64,000 nucleotides of DNA from Ephydatia muelleri (lineage: Eukaryota; Porifera; Demospongiae; Spongillida; Spongillidae), in contig JABACO010000009.1 of NCBI GenBank assembly GCA_013339895.1, forward strand, positions 8,285,638 to 8,349,637, given 5' to 3'. The notes below the pieces were generated by a model that was not told where the DNA came from, did not search any database, and saw only the letters and a list, made by a program, of their open reading frames with translations. The position numbers and the translations under genes are program-made. Shown piece by piece: positions 22,258 through 33,640 of this stretch; position 1 is the stretch's first letter; the number at the start of each line of letters is the position of its first letter.

Positions 22258-22421
22258 TGTGATAACTCCAGCTGTGTACGTAACGCGAGGAACAGAGAAG
22301 ATATCAAATATTAACAATCACAAAGCACACAACTATACAAGGAGAGAGTAACCAGTGCGCATGCTGACAAGGAACAGCAACCAGCGCCGTTGTTGCAGAC
22401 CTGCCGAGAGAGAGAGAGAGA

Positions 22422-22501
<80 letters not shown>

Positions 22502-22690
22502 AGTAGAGAGATAGAGAGCTATCTCATAGAGAGAGAAGTAGAAGAAGAGCTCGCTGGTCTATGATGACTCTATCTCTCTCTTCTCTAAGTAGTAGCAATC
22601 ATTCACCAACTGCGCATGTCCATTACACCTGAACTTCTTCTAGAAGCTTTACATGTGAGACCTTACGATGTCCCTATTGTACTAAGTACC
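22258..22690 (-). repeat. 5' LTR with GA expansion
   Basis: This is the same LTR as 17250-17549, but enlarged by a (GA)n tract (about 22404-22503). The inner end is GGAGTTATCACA on the minus strand. Directly inside it lies TGGCGACGAGGGTGAA, the likely primer-binding site; I do not assign its tRNA. The outer end is diverged and its limit is approximate. Confidence 0.8.
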
Positions 22691-22864
22691 ATCTACTTCG
22701 CGTGAAAACTTTTCTTCCTTGATTAATTTATTGAAATGTGCAATTGCTAGAATTATTTGAAACATTATTTGTGATCTGGATAACAGCAGAACTAAATGTT
22801 TTCACAACGTAGCACTGAGGGGAAAAACTATATATTTACTGCATGGGCAATTGCATGTAAATTT

Positions 22865-25800
22865 ATGCAACCTTATGATCATGTACTCATTTTGGTTGTC
22901 TGTACTTTAACAAAATGTGCTGAGGCATATAATGAAACTGCAAACAATATGGCACCAAGTATCACTGTTGTGATTGGAAATGGGGTGTCATTGAACATCA
23001 CTGTGAAGCCAGAAAGTGTGTCAGCTTCTTTGAATTCTCAAGTGACTCTAATATGTGAGATGACAGGATGCCCTAGTCCCCAGATCATCTGGTACAAAGA
23101 CAATGTAGTTATTTCAAACGTACCAAGCCTGGTGATTCCAGGACTGGCACTGTCTCATAGAGGTTTTTATTCATGCAAATCAGGAGATAGGTATTCAGAT
23201 GCAGTGAGATTGTCAATTAAAGGTTAGATAACTGCAACATCTGAATTGTTATCATTAATTATATCTTTTCCATTCAATAGGTGTTTATCAATATTTGGTT
23301 CATATCCAGCTAAACACATCAGCAACATTGGATATTACTGCCAAGGTGGAATATATTTGCATATTTGCTGTTTAGGAGTGCATATACTTGTATAACATCT
23401 AAAATGTTTCTCAAAAAAATCAAATATTTGCTGCTTTTCTTTCTTCCCAGTTTCATGCATACCTTACTGGAAGATATATTCTGAATAACAGTGCCAATAT
23501 TATCCTTGTCAATATAAGGTAAAACGAGTTTGAATGTAGCATCTACATTTCAACCAGGTTTAGCATTCTGCTTTACATAAATTGTCTGTGTTATATAAAA
23601 TTTGTAATGGAGAGCAATGTTTTCAACAAGTTAAAGTTTTTGTTTATTTTTAATGTGTTATATGTTTCGTTGTTTACAATCACCAGAGGTTTTCATTTAT
23701 CTAAAAACTCCTGTAATAATTAGCAATCTCCCTTAAAAGTGAAAACAGCAAATCTCTCATATTCATGTAATTTGTCAGTATTCTAGTGACCATAGTTGTG
23801 ATGTAACAAATTTATCATTGCAAATAAACAGTTTTACTCGCATAGCTTTATTTCAGCTGTTGTACGTTATTTTTATTCCTGTAGTTATTCAGGTCCATCA
23901 CTAGACGCCATCATCACACTGGTGGCCGGAAACTACTCAATTTCATATGACCTTTTCAATAATGAATTAAACGCTCTGCTGCTTGCAGCTCTGGGAAACA
24001 TTGAGAGCAATATCACCAGTATAGGACGCTTTGGTAAGGCTAAAGAAATGTGCTACTCATTTTTGTCAGTTTTGGTCCACATGCAGATGGCTGCCCTCTC
24101 ACTAAGAGTTGTGACAATAAATATGTTTGGCCAGAGTCCGAGATAGGCACTGTTAATGCATCATACTCGTGTATCCAGCGTCACTGTGGAGGCACTTATT
24201 CCACTGGAGGACTATGGGAACCGGTCGTCTTTACATGCGCAACTGACTATCTATCATGTGCAATTGGGGAACTGGAAGGCCTTCTTACTGCTGCTGTAAA
24301 TAGTACTGAGGTTAGTACACATAAAGATCATTAATTATTTGCTAACACATTACCTTCCCTGTTTCTATTGGTTATAACACAGGTTGCAGCTATGCTTCTA
24401 AGAGGTATTGATAACGTATTGGTTACTAACAATGAAGCAACGTATCAAATCCAAGACCCTACAAGGTCATAAAAGTGGTCGTTTAGCATAAATATATGAC
24501 CCACATGCTACTGCCCTATATTACTGCATCTATCAATAGGCCAATAATGAAGTTATATTATTCCAGCTTTATTTATATTGCATTACATGTATATTCCTAC
24601 ACCTAATTGTTGTTGCTTAAGGTAAGTGGGGATTCTTTAACATGTCATTGGATTTTATCGCATGTCTTAGCAATTTGATGCAATACATTAAAAGTTGCAA
24701 ACAATTTAGTGAAGTTTGAACAATGCACCCAAGCTGATTTGTCTCACCATGTTTGTGCTTTATGAAGGTCTTTTCATACTACTTTCGTCATGCTCTATTG
24801 TGCTGTATTTGCATAAAGGCATTTCTATACTCCAAAAGTACTCTGTTTTGTGTCATTCCAAATGGTATTCCCTTATTAGATGTTTATGTTGTATCATATC
24901 ATTTGATAGCAATATTCATTTGTCCGATTGATGTAATACTTGATTCATTTTACCAGGCTGTTAAAGATTTTGAACTACTACTCCAATAATGCCATAATAA
25001 ATGAAACCACAGTGTTTACAGGGAAAACCTTTGCTATTCAGCTGGAAGATATTCCTGTATCAAATGGATGTTTTACTGGAAGGAATTTCAGTGTCAACCT
25101 AGGTTCAGTTGATACTGCATTAGCACAAAACACCACAATCTTCAGAAGTGCTATCAGTTCCAATAGAATAGAAAACACAACGGCCTCTGTTCTTGTTCTG
25201 CCATCACCCTCCAATGAGTGTGCACAGAACACAACGTCCATCTATAGATTGACATTCTACACATTTCTTCACAATGTACTTTTCCGATCTACTGAGCAAG
25301 AGAAGGAAGGCTTCAAACTTGGGTCTATTATCATAAGTGTTGGTGGAAATGCCATACATTTGGCAGAGAAACTTCAGTTCTTCTTCCAAGTGGTTAAGGT
25401 AAGAAGTGAATGTTCTATTTTGAGGCAGTGTTTCACATGCACTGTGCCTGCATGTAGGATGCTAAAATGCTAAGCCTGCACAATGGATTAATGATTCAAA
25501 TCAAACTGGAAAATGGTCAACTGAAGGCTGCACAATATTAAGTACACAGAACAATATGTTCACAACAGAAGTGAAATTAGAACGTCCAGCTGATAGGACC
25601 ACAGTTTATCAGGGTAATTTTGCAATGCTCTTGGTGAGTTCAATAACACCAACACTCCAGAACATTTAGGGTGATGTTAGACTCCCTCCTATCCGTCCCC
25701 TCCATTTCCATGCATAGGATCTCAACCCTGGGAGTGTGACATGTCCAGAAGCTGATATAGTTACATTGATTGGAACTGTCTTGTCGATTATCTCGTTGCT

Positions 25801-27205
25801 CTTCTTTCTTATAACATACTTATGTTCAAAGTAAGCATTACTGTTGTAGTTTGAATAAACTTTAGTAACACACCTCATCAATTTGTTTCAATGTAACATA
25901 CTTCACTTTTCCCCCAGACCTCTCCGAAACTCTGAACACGGCACAGTACTCATTAATATGTCATGTGCACTTCTATGCCTGTACATAGTGTTTTTGATGG
26001 CAGCTTACTCAAAGTCTGTTCCTGCATTGTGTGGCATCAGTGCAGCTTTGGTCCACTATTTCATGCTGGTGTACTTCATTTGGACTGCAGCTGAAGCAGT
26101 CTTTCTGTTTATTAAGTTGGTGAAGGTCTTGGGAAACAAAATCAATCATTTTACTCTTAAAGCTGGACTTCTGTCATGGCGTGAGTGCAATTATATATTT
26201 ACATCAAATCATGGAATCTTAACCCTGCGCTCTACGTTCCAGTGGTTCCCCTAGGCATTGTGATTATTTCAGCTGGAGCTGGCTACCGTTACTATTATAA
26301 TTCGAAATAGTAAGTTAATTGCCATGCTAAGTGTTGAATAAAACACACACAGTTCTTTCGTTGCATGTTTGATGTTGCAATTGTGTTCCTCTCTTTCCCT
26401 TGCATGCAGCTGTCGTGCTAGTGAACTTCCATTCTACCTAGGCTTTATCACCCCTTTCCTTGGTATCTACGTCTTCAATTGGATCATGTTCACCATGATT
26501 ATGGTTTCTCTCTGCAAACAATCGGCCAGGTCGGCAACTGTCAAAGCTGGCAATGGCCACATGTTACGCAACGTTCTAATTGCGGCTGGGTTAGCCCTGG
26601 TGTTGGGACTAGGATGGGGATTTGGCCTTGCGGCGAGCAGCAACAACATCAACGCCCTGGCGTGCTCATTTCAATTTCTATTTAGCGTCTTTGTTAGCTG
26701 CCAGGGGCTCCTCCTTCTCTTCTTTCATGGAGTGCGAAACAAAAATGCTAAAAAGGTATGGCGGTCATGGGTTGGCCTCCACAGCAAGTCGTACACTGTC
26801 ACCATGAGCATGAGGCCTGGGGAGGAGGGTAACGCAATGCAAAGCCGCCGTGATCAAACTGCGAGCTCGCAACCTACCAGCTGTCCAGGAAACCAGCCCT
26901 CGGTATCGCAGGACGATACCTCATGCGAAGAACTCAAAAAGGCAGCCACAACTGAAGAAAAGTTAATCGATGAAGGATCGTTCGATAGTAGTGTCGAAAG
27001 GTACGTTATTTCCATTGAAGAGAAGAAGGAAGTCGCACGGAAGAAGGTACCTAGGAGCTTCAGATCGCTGTCTCTATTGAAGAAGGATGCATCCGGAGCA
27101 ATACCTTTGTTTAGAAGCGACAGCCAATTCACTAAAATACTCTTACATTCAGAAAAAGACGAGGACAACGACAACTCGGATTTGCATGAGATAGGCTCGG
27201 TGTAG
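22865..27205 (+). CDS. Adhesion G-protein-coupled receptor (12 exons, about 928 aa)
   Basis: Exons: 22865-23222, 23281-23345, 23450-23517, 23885-24033, 24087-24310, 24383-24465, 24957-25398, 25475-25633, 25718-25830, 25918-26180, 26243-26309, 26410-27205. All phases chain. From the N-terminus: a signal peptide (MQPYDHVLILVVCTLTKCAEA), one Ig domain (C, W, then GFYSCKSG), an SEA-like segment, an HRM domain (CPLTKSC, YVWPESEIGT), a GAIN region, a GPS-like region (TGKWSTEGC), seven TM helices (LGLGWGFGLAA and FQFLFSVFVSCQGLLLLF in TM6-7), and an acidic/Ser-rich tail of about 150 residues. Such receptors sense matrix or cell contacts at the plasma membrane. The GPS lacks the usual C-x-C-x-HLT cleavage sequence. 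The start at 22865 was chosen for its signal peptide; an in-frame ATG lies 69 bases upstream. Confidence 0.88.
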
Positions 27206-27439
27206 AAAATCCACACGTAGGCCTATAGTTTAATAGATAGATCTCCTATTAGAACTATATGTACACCTAGTCTGTATGCCGCCTTTTATATTGCTGACAT
27301 GTTGTATGCAATTTCTTTATGAACATGCTGTCGGTGTATTTGTTCAGTTTTGTAAAAGTGTGTCAAAATACCACGGTCTTGCTTCGATTTGGACGCACTC
27401 TGGGGTAACCTAGCCTATGCTCTCCGTGATCTAGATGTG
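27206..27439. other. 3' flank of the receptor gene
   Basis: No coding signal is seen. It probably contains the 3' UTR; no canonical AATAAA is obvious. Confidence 0.4.
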
Positions 27440-27827
27440 CAGGGGCGGACGCAGGATTTAGAGTTAGGGGGGGCGCGCCAGTGGCGTATCCAGGATTTCA
27501 GCGAGGGGGGGTGCTTAAGGTCAGGCCCCATACGAAAAGTGGGGGACAGTCCACTTCAGGTCCGATACGAAAAGTGGGGGGCCAGTCCACTTCAGGTCCG
27601 ATACATTTGTTTGGCACACAGAAAATATCTACATGTACCTACCTATACCTTTGTTTGGCACACAGAAAATATCTACATGTACCTACCTACGTACTACCTA
27701 GGTATACTTTACACGCGCAAATGATACATGCCGGCAAAGGTTAACATATTATTTTTTTTGGTCATCCATATGTTAGGGGGGGCGTGCGCCCTCCACGCCC
27801 CCCCCCCCCCCCCTAAATCCGCCATTG
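27440..27827. mobile_element. hAT-type MITE with a second MITE end inside
   Basis: The ends are CAGGGGCGGACGCAGGATTT and the complement of CAATGGCGGATTTAGG, with G/C runs inside each end. AGATGTGC on the left and AGATCTGC on the right may be an aged 8-bp target duplication. At 27479 another terminus begins (CAGTGGCGTATCCAGGATTT). It is followed by two kinds of tandem repeats: an about 42-bp unit with CAGTCCACTTCAGGTCCGAT and an about 49-bp unit with TTTGTTTGGCACACAGAAAA. Confidence 0.65.
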
Positions 27828-28257
27828 AGATCTGCTTCCAGAGAACTATCCGAGCTGCTTATGGCACCTTAGTGAATAATTGTATTACTGACGTCACGGT
27901 TTCGAAGCATGCATGTTCTTTCCAGATTTGTCCACCGGGTCGCTAGCAGATTCTGGACTTCCCCACGGACATAATTCGCTGGCAGATATTGTCCCCCTTC
28001 CGCAGAAATTGTCCCCCAGGACACTGTCCGCTTGCGAATTCTGTCCCCATCTGTGATAAGGGCCTAAGGGGAAAGTAGAATAGAAAGGTGCCTAAATTAC
28101 TGGAGGGGGGTGATGCTCCGCCCTTCCGTAGAATATCCCTTCAAGTGCCACGTGGTACGCGCGTTCAGCTGTGTGCACAAGACAAATCCCAAGGAAAGAT
28201 GTTTCTGCATGGCGTTGCGTGGTGCGTATGGTGCAGCTCATGGCACTACTACAAGAC

Positions 28258-29402
28258 TAGGGTGTGTAACCGGTTATCAGGTTATTCGGGTTATTCGGAT
28301 ATTCGCAAAAACCTATCCGTTCGAATAGCAATTTAGCATTACTCGGAAAAATCGATTAGTGATTTTTATCTATTCGAAATAACCGGTTTATGTTTCTCCA
28401 TTCGGAGGTACTTAGGTATTCGTCGTCAGCATCGACAATTCGCCCATTGTTCGAATACCGTTTTATAATAATATCCGGATATGATTTTCAACAGAGTATT
28501 TCATAATTAGAGTTATAAATATATAAGCATACGTCACTGTTGTTTTTACTATTTATACATACAGAAGCAATTTATAATTTGATAGGTATTGAGTAAATAG
28601 ATAGTAATATAATACAAAATATTTAATGTGCATCAATTGGGGATACAAAATATACAGCGTAATGCTTTTATCGTCGTCTTCAAGTAAGTAAAAGTTCATT
28701 AGTATATGCCACGAGTTGTGTTTATATGTAGTAGCAATACATTTATGTAGTGGTACATATCTGAGTATTGCGCTAGCGAGTGAAATAGAATGTCAGACTT
28801 CTTACCCACTCAAGTAAGTATGCGCGCTCTGTTTGCGTATGTGTAGGAATTGGAGAGCATTACGCAATTATACTAATGGGAAATTTGATATGCATTTGTA
28901 GCGAGAACGTGAATGGAGTGTTGAGGGATGATTGTAAGTGGAGTACGTTATTGTACGTGATGTGGGGTGAGTTTTTAATGGTGATGTCTGGTCTCAATGG
29001 TTAGTGTTGGATGGTTAGGTTTACATTACTATTGATATGTACAAGTACCTGGTAAAGACATACAATTCATTAAACTCTATATGACAAACACATGCTACTG
29101 TAGACCTTTGTGTCTCTGTGTTTTCAACTGACATGCATAGCTCTAGTTTGGTGCGAAACCAGGTGGATTTCTGTGAAGACATAAATTATCTTCTCAGTGT
29201 GCACTCCACAAGCACCATAACCTGAATAACCTAGGTATTCGGCAGGAAATTTGGCATAACCTATTCGGAAAAATCGATTTTGTTTTTTAAACTATTCGGA
29301 AAAATCGATTTTCAGATCCACAAAAACCTGGAAAATCGATTAGTGTTTTAAAAGTATTCGGAAAAATCGATTTTCATTATGCAGGGGAGGTTACACACCC
29401 TA
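28258..29402. mobile_element. hAT-type MITE, 1145 bp, copy 1
   Basis: The termini are TAGGGTGTGTAACC and its exact complement, flanked by the 8-bp target duplication TACAAGAC (28250-28257 and 29403-29410). Subterminal copies of CGGAAAAATCGATT occur at both ends (three at the right). The 8-bp duplication points to hAT. There is no transposase. A second copy lies at 56401-57816. Confidence 0.9.
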
Positions 29403-29879
29403 TACAAGACACGCATGATCATGCATGCATGCAGTCATCTTGAACGGAATAAGTGCATTAGATGACACACCAGCAAGGTATATGTTAGGACTCTGTTTCA
29501 TGCAAGTTTGAAACTAGTAGTACATGCTAATCTTGAGAGTTGACATTGGAAAAAAAAATCTTTTATTCTTATGATGTTTCATGCAAGTTATCCAGACATG
29601 CATGGACATGCCTGATTCATGTTTTATAAAATGCAAATCCTGCAACAGCACATTTTATAAATTGAATCTTATAGAGATTCCCTTTAACAGATCTTTGTTT
29701 AATTTGCAAGGAGTAGTTATTAGTTTAACAACAGTACAATACAGACGTCAAACATGTGCAAAAATTAATGATAATCATAGTTAAATGGTTCCTTACGTTT
29801 TATAATTTACCTGAACTAAAACAGCTATTGTAACGATAGTAGAGATTATAGCATATGGAGAAATGATTGACATTTTTTT

Positions 29880-30430
29880 TTGTTTCAGAGATTCCATCAC
29901 ATGATTTCTGTTGTACATATTTAGAAAGACATAATATGAATTTTTGTGTGAATTATCCGTGATCCGTTTTTTATAAAATATTCAAGAATACGGGCCATTA
30001 ATTGTGTACAGCAAAATTCTATACTTGATAATTACTAACTACTCCAAGCTGATACTTCACTTGCGGCAATGGAATCTTATTGCTCAGTATCCTCTGTTTT
30101 AGATTCTAAAAAGAAAAAAAAAACCTTTATATTGAAAGTTTTGGTTCCTGGAGGAAAAATAGTGCTTTCCGTAGACAAGTACATAAAATGCAGTTTTCCT
30201 GACTAATTACAGTATTCCACCAGCTATAAATCTTGATTCGTGATGGATTTTTCACTTGAGGCAATAGATTCTGGTCCATTAAACATCAGTATATTTTACT
30301 GTGGTGGAAACATATTTTTTACCTTTTAAATTAAACCTGTCGGTTCTTGGAGGATTTATATTTTAATGGTCATTTGTCCTCATGATTCAATGATTATTAT
30401 TAAAAATGGTGGAAATGCCATATATGGCGC
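29880..30430. repeat. Dispersed repeat, copy 1
   Basis: It shares blocks with 35870-36250 in the same order (ATATTCAAGAAT, ACTTGATAAT, ATAGTGCTTTCC followed by TAGACAAGTA). Its right end (GATTCAATGATTATTATTAA) is also found near 34250. It is non-coding and of unknown type. Confidence 0.55.
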
Positions 30431-31543
30431 TACTTATGTAATACCCTCGCTCGTTCCCCGGCCCCATTTCGAAAAATTATGCATTAAAGTTAATTGAACA
30501 AATAACAATAACAGCTCACTTTATAATATCTGCAAGATATTTATAATTAACACCTCAAGTCACTTTTTTCATATACAAGGTCAGTTCTATAGCACTACCG
30601 ATACGCTTGCGTTTATGCATCAGTGTATGCCTATAAGAAGACATGCTACCCAACTTTCAATCCACCATTATTGTATATGCGTGCGTTGACACTTACACAC
30701 GTATATACATACACTCACATGCAGACCAACGCAAGCTTTCAATCTGCCCTTTGTGATACGCACATACACATGCACATACATACTCACACGCACCCACACA
30801 TTGACAAGGCTTTTGGAGAGGCGTTCGGATATGGGAAGGCATGGTATTATGTCTAGACCAAGCCTGGCAATAGGCATACATCGGGGCACACTGGCATACA
30901 TACGTTGGGGCATACGATTAGAGTGTGTGAGGGGGGGGGAGAGGCTGGGGGAGGGAGACAAAGTTGTAGGTACATACATAAAGCCATGTGCATGTGTGTG
31001 TGCCCTGTGTGTGGTAGAGATATGCCGATCTTATATTTGAAGGCTTTTCTAAGAGTGACTGCATGCCCTGACCTTGTGCTGAGCTGGTTACATGCATCAG
31101 TTGCTTTCTAATGACCACTGGGGTTTTAAGATCAATGCAATTATGAGATGTGGGACATACAGCACTGTGGCATTATGCAGGCTGTCTAGTATCTTGATCA
31201 TAGCATAAAGAACTGTCATGTATTACTGAAACCTCAAGTTGAGCAGATAAGATAAATAAGCCCATCCTTCTTCAATTTGCCACATATGTCACATCCATAT
31301 CAGTAGAACTTAGGAATGAAGTTGCATGGACATAAATACACTACTTATGATGCACTAGTTGAAGTGTTTGCTCAACTTCAACATTGAAAATGATTTGATT
31401 TTTAAAGCTCAATTGATATTTTGAACTGATGCAAAATATGTGCCCTCCCAAATATGTGCTTCTACAGTGAACACTCTTTCACACAGTAATACCTCGAGTT
31501 TATTGTGGTTTAAATGGTGAACAGATCGGGCGTACGCTCGCTT
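30431..31543. other. No gene seen; ACAC/ACAT-rich low complexity
   Basis: 30690-31010 is rich in CA, ACAT and G runs, which gives spurious open frames. I see no exon. Confidence 0.4.
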
Positions 31544-31806
31544 CCATGCACTGCTACTCAGCAACGTATATCCTACTGTCCTAATATAACATAATTATCA
31601 GTTGTCACATTTCAACATGAGTTTCTTTGCAGCAATGCATACATTTCGGTCTGGGTACGGGACTACTGTAATACTATTATCGCTTCCGTACACATTTAAC
31701 ATCACGTATGGTTATTAGTTAGCATTATTTAAACATGGTAATTGTGGATGCCGTGGTATATGTTTCCACTGATTAATGCCTCAGTTTAAGCAAATGAAGA
31801 CAACTA

Positions 31807-31842
<36 letters not shown>

Positions 31843-31958
31843 TCCGATAATAAAGAGGCTGTGTGCCGTAATGTATAATAATACCAAAATAATAATAAAA
31901 AAACGTCCTAACTAAATCAAAAATGTGCTGAAAAAATCAATACTAAAACATCACATGA
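31544..31958. repeat. Segmental duplicate A (3' flank of the NmrA gene)
   Basis: It is homologous to 35354-35780 in the same orientation (GTGGTATATGTTTCCACTGA, then a poly-C tract, then GATAATAAAGAG, then ACTAAAACATCACATGATA), except that the internal piece 31609-31747 is inverted in the other copy. It contains the (C)33 tract at 31808-31840. It abuts the stop codon side of the minus-strand NmrA gene and probably includes its 3' UTR. Confidence 0.8.
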
Positions 31959-31963
31959 TAGTA

Positions 31964-32854
31964 TCACTGGAACGCTGCCTTCACGCTAGCAATCCACGAC
32001 TTGAGCTCCGTCGGTTTCTCCCCGGTGATCTTGGTGTAGTGGGTGAGGTCTTCTTGGTTGGTAATGTGTGATCCACTGTCGATCAGTTTGTCCAGTTCGA
32101 ATATTCCATCGACCTGCCAATCTTGAAATCCCATTTGCAACAGAGACTGCTTGGCAGCTTCGTAAGGGACGTGGACGTACTTCACTTCCCTGCCGAGTGC
32201 TTCACTAAATGACGCAGCGACGTCGTTGAAAGTGTGTCTGTTGCTGACAAGGTTATACGTTTGGTTGGCGTGGGCGATCGGATTAGACAATATGGCGGCA
32301 GCCGCATTGCCCGCATCCGACACCACTACGGGCGTGAATGGTTTGTCAGGGTCGACAGGACTGTAAAAGGCAGAATGGCCTTTAATGGTGTCTTTAAACC
32401 CCCAGTAGTTTTCAATGAAGAGAGGCAAGCGAAGGAAGCTGTAAGTAACACCGAGTTGGGCAACAGCTCTCTCCAGCTTGGAGAACTGAGCACCGAAGAT
32501 GGTGTCCGTCAGATCGGCCGTCAGCACGCTGACAACCAGAAGAAACTTCACTCCGGCATCTCTGGCCGCCTCGGCGGTAGAGATGGCGAGCTCCGCCCTA
32601 TCCTTGGTTCCGGGAGTGACGATAAACAAAGCGTCCACGCCCTTCAGGGTGGTGACCAGCTTGTCTCTGTCCCCGCCCATCTCTGCAGCCACCAAAGTGA
32701 CACCGTTCAGTCCCTTCAGCTTGTCGGCGGCTTCCGGGTTTCGAACGCCGGCGCGGATTTCGACCTTGTCGGCATATTTGGCGGACAGAGCTGTGACGGT
32801 GGCAGCACCTACGTTACCACTCGCTCCAATAACGAAGACTACTGGCTTTGCCAT
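31964..32854 (-). CDS. NmrA-like NAD(P)-binding protein
   Basis: This is a single-exon gene of 296 residues, the normal size for the family. The N-terminus MAKPVVFVIGASGNVG carries the GxxGxxG dinucleotide-binding motif at residues 10-16. FLRLPLFIENYW, a substrate-side motif, follows, then a C-terminal helical part ending SWIASVKAAFQ. NmrA-type proteins are atypical short-chain dehydrogenases that act as redox sensors or quinone/isoflavone-type reductases in the cytosol. The start at 32854 begins directly at the Rossmann strand; an in-frame ATG 26 codons earlier adds residues unlike the family. It has no introns and a visibly higher GC content than its surroundings. A partial copy lies at 42620-43120. 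Confidence 0.9.
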   Translation of the reverse strand: MAKPVVFVIGASGNVGAATVTALSAKYADKVEIRAGVRNPEAADKLKGLNGVTLVAAEMGGDRDKLVTTLKGVDALFIVTPGTKDRAELAISTAEAARDAGVKFLLVVSVLTADLTDTIFGAQFSKLERAVAQLGVTYSFLRLPLFIENYWGFKDTIKGHSAFYSPVDPDKPFTPVVVSDAGNAAAAILSNPIAHANQTYNLVSNRHTFNDVAASFSEALGREVKYVHVPYEAAKQSLLQMGFQDWQVDGIFELDKLIDSGSHITNQEDLTHYTKITGEKPTELKSWIASVKAAFQ

Positions 32855-33066
32855 AACGCTGTTCACTGCGCAATCGAGACGATACTGTGCAAGACAGCGT
32901 AACACACTATTTATGTACCATTTTCTGCACAATGTAAGAAATTATTTGTGACGCGTCACGTCACGCCGGAGGAACGGGTACGTTAATTAGTTTTGCTGAC
33001 GTACGTGTGGTAGATGTATACACGTCAGCAAAATGATAACGGATATGCTAATTATTAACGTTCAGT

Positions 33067-33190
33067 TTGGTCCTCCGAGGGCCACGAACTTATGGAATGC
33101 TCCGCTATACATACAGTATAGCTTTATGTCCGCGCGTACCCTTCTCTTTCGACTTAATAAGTCTTATTACAAAATTCAACCTTGAGCTTG
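33067..33190 (+). mobile_element. Possible C-terminal remnant of a LINE RT
   Basis: A frame reads FGPPRATNLWNAPL ... LLFRLNKSYY and then a stop, similar to the R-x-x-x-LWN-x-LP ... F-x-x-x-L-x-x-Y ending of many LINE reverse transcriptases. It is short and I am not certain. TTTGGTCCTCCAAGG also occurs (minus strand) at the edge of the fragment near 42395. Confidence 0.3.
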
Positions 33191-33640
33191 AGCAGGGACT
33201 GAAAGAAAACCTGCATTTGGGAGAGATGGTCCACATCTCTCCTCAAGGAAAACCCCAGGGCAAACCCTCTATCAGGGGAAATCCACTTCTTTAGGGAAAG
33301 CCGCTACCTAACACCGCTCAATTCAACACACAATAATCTTGCAAATTGAACAACATTCTTCGCCTGCTTTCAGCTATGAATACAAACCTTGACAACCTGC
33401 ACTCACATCTGGGGGGAGGGGGGATGCACAGGTACAGACACCCCTAAACCTTAAATATGCATGAGCATCCCCAACAGCTACGGCTTCCGTGCTCTCCAAC
33501 ACCAATCAACAGCTGTTAGATCGCTAAGCCTCACCCGGGCCTAGCAACACAATAACCAACCATGGGCTATATTCATATAGGTGCTTATTTTGTACAGAAA
33601 TCCCGGACCAAGACCCCAGCCAGCTATCATCAGTGTGAGC
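33181..33640. repeat. Dispersed repeat, inverted partner of 40915-41432
   Basis: AACCCTCTATCAGGGGAAAT, GATTTAGGGAAAGCCGCTACC-like and AACACCAATCAACAGCTGTT all recur in inverse orientation at 40915-41432. There is no coding potential. Identity is high but with indels. Confidence 0.8.

Larger units (their letters stand above)
17250..22690 (-). mobile_element. Ty3/gypsy LTR retrotransposon, broken, with a nested insertion
   Basis: The element is on the minus strand. Parts from its 5' end: LTR (22258-about 22690), gag (about 22250-21640, FNHDTDDWVVYSE), zinc-knuckle region (near 20800, CYNCGKLGHLSRVC), protease (20559-20302), RT (20153-19463), RNase H (19322-18936, SDHKPLQF), integrase (18865-17944) and a C-terminal tail (17922-17566, LRRSTRPRHPSDRL). 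A purine tract, AAGGGAGAAAG, precedes the 3' LTR (17250-17549). Gag-pol is broken in roughly five or more places and interrupted by another transposon (20827-21598). The LTRs are still easily aligned, so it is fairly young. Confidence 0.9.

Noticed and set aside
22355-22564. Arg-Glu repeat protein frame
   Set aside because: It is a translation of the (GA)n tract in an LTR.
28088-28336. 80-codon frames running into the MITE
   Set aside because: They cross the MITE boundary and target duplication and have no recognisable motif.
30623-31118. Several 60-100 codon frames
   Set aside because: They lie in ACAC/ACAT-rich low-complexity sequence on both strands without splice or domain support.
32234-32951. 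Two plus-strand frames of 150-222 codons
   Set aside because: They are antisense shadows of the GC-rich NmrA gene.
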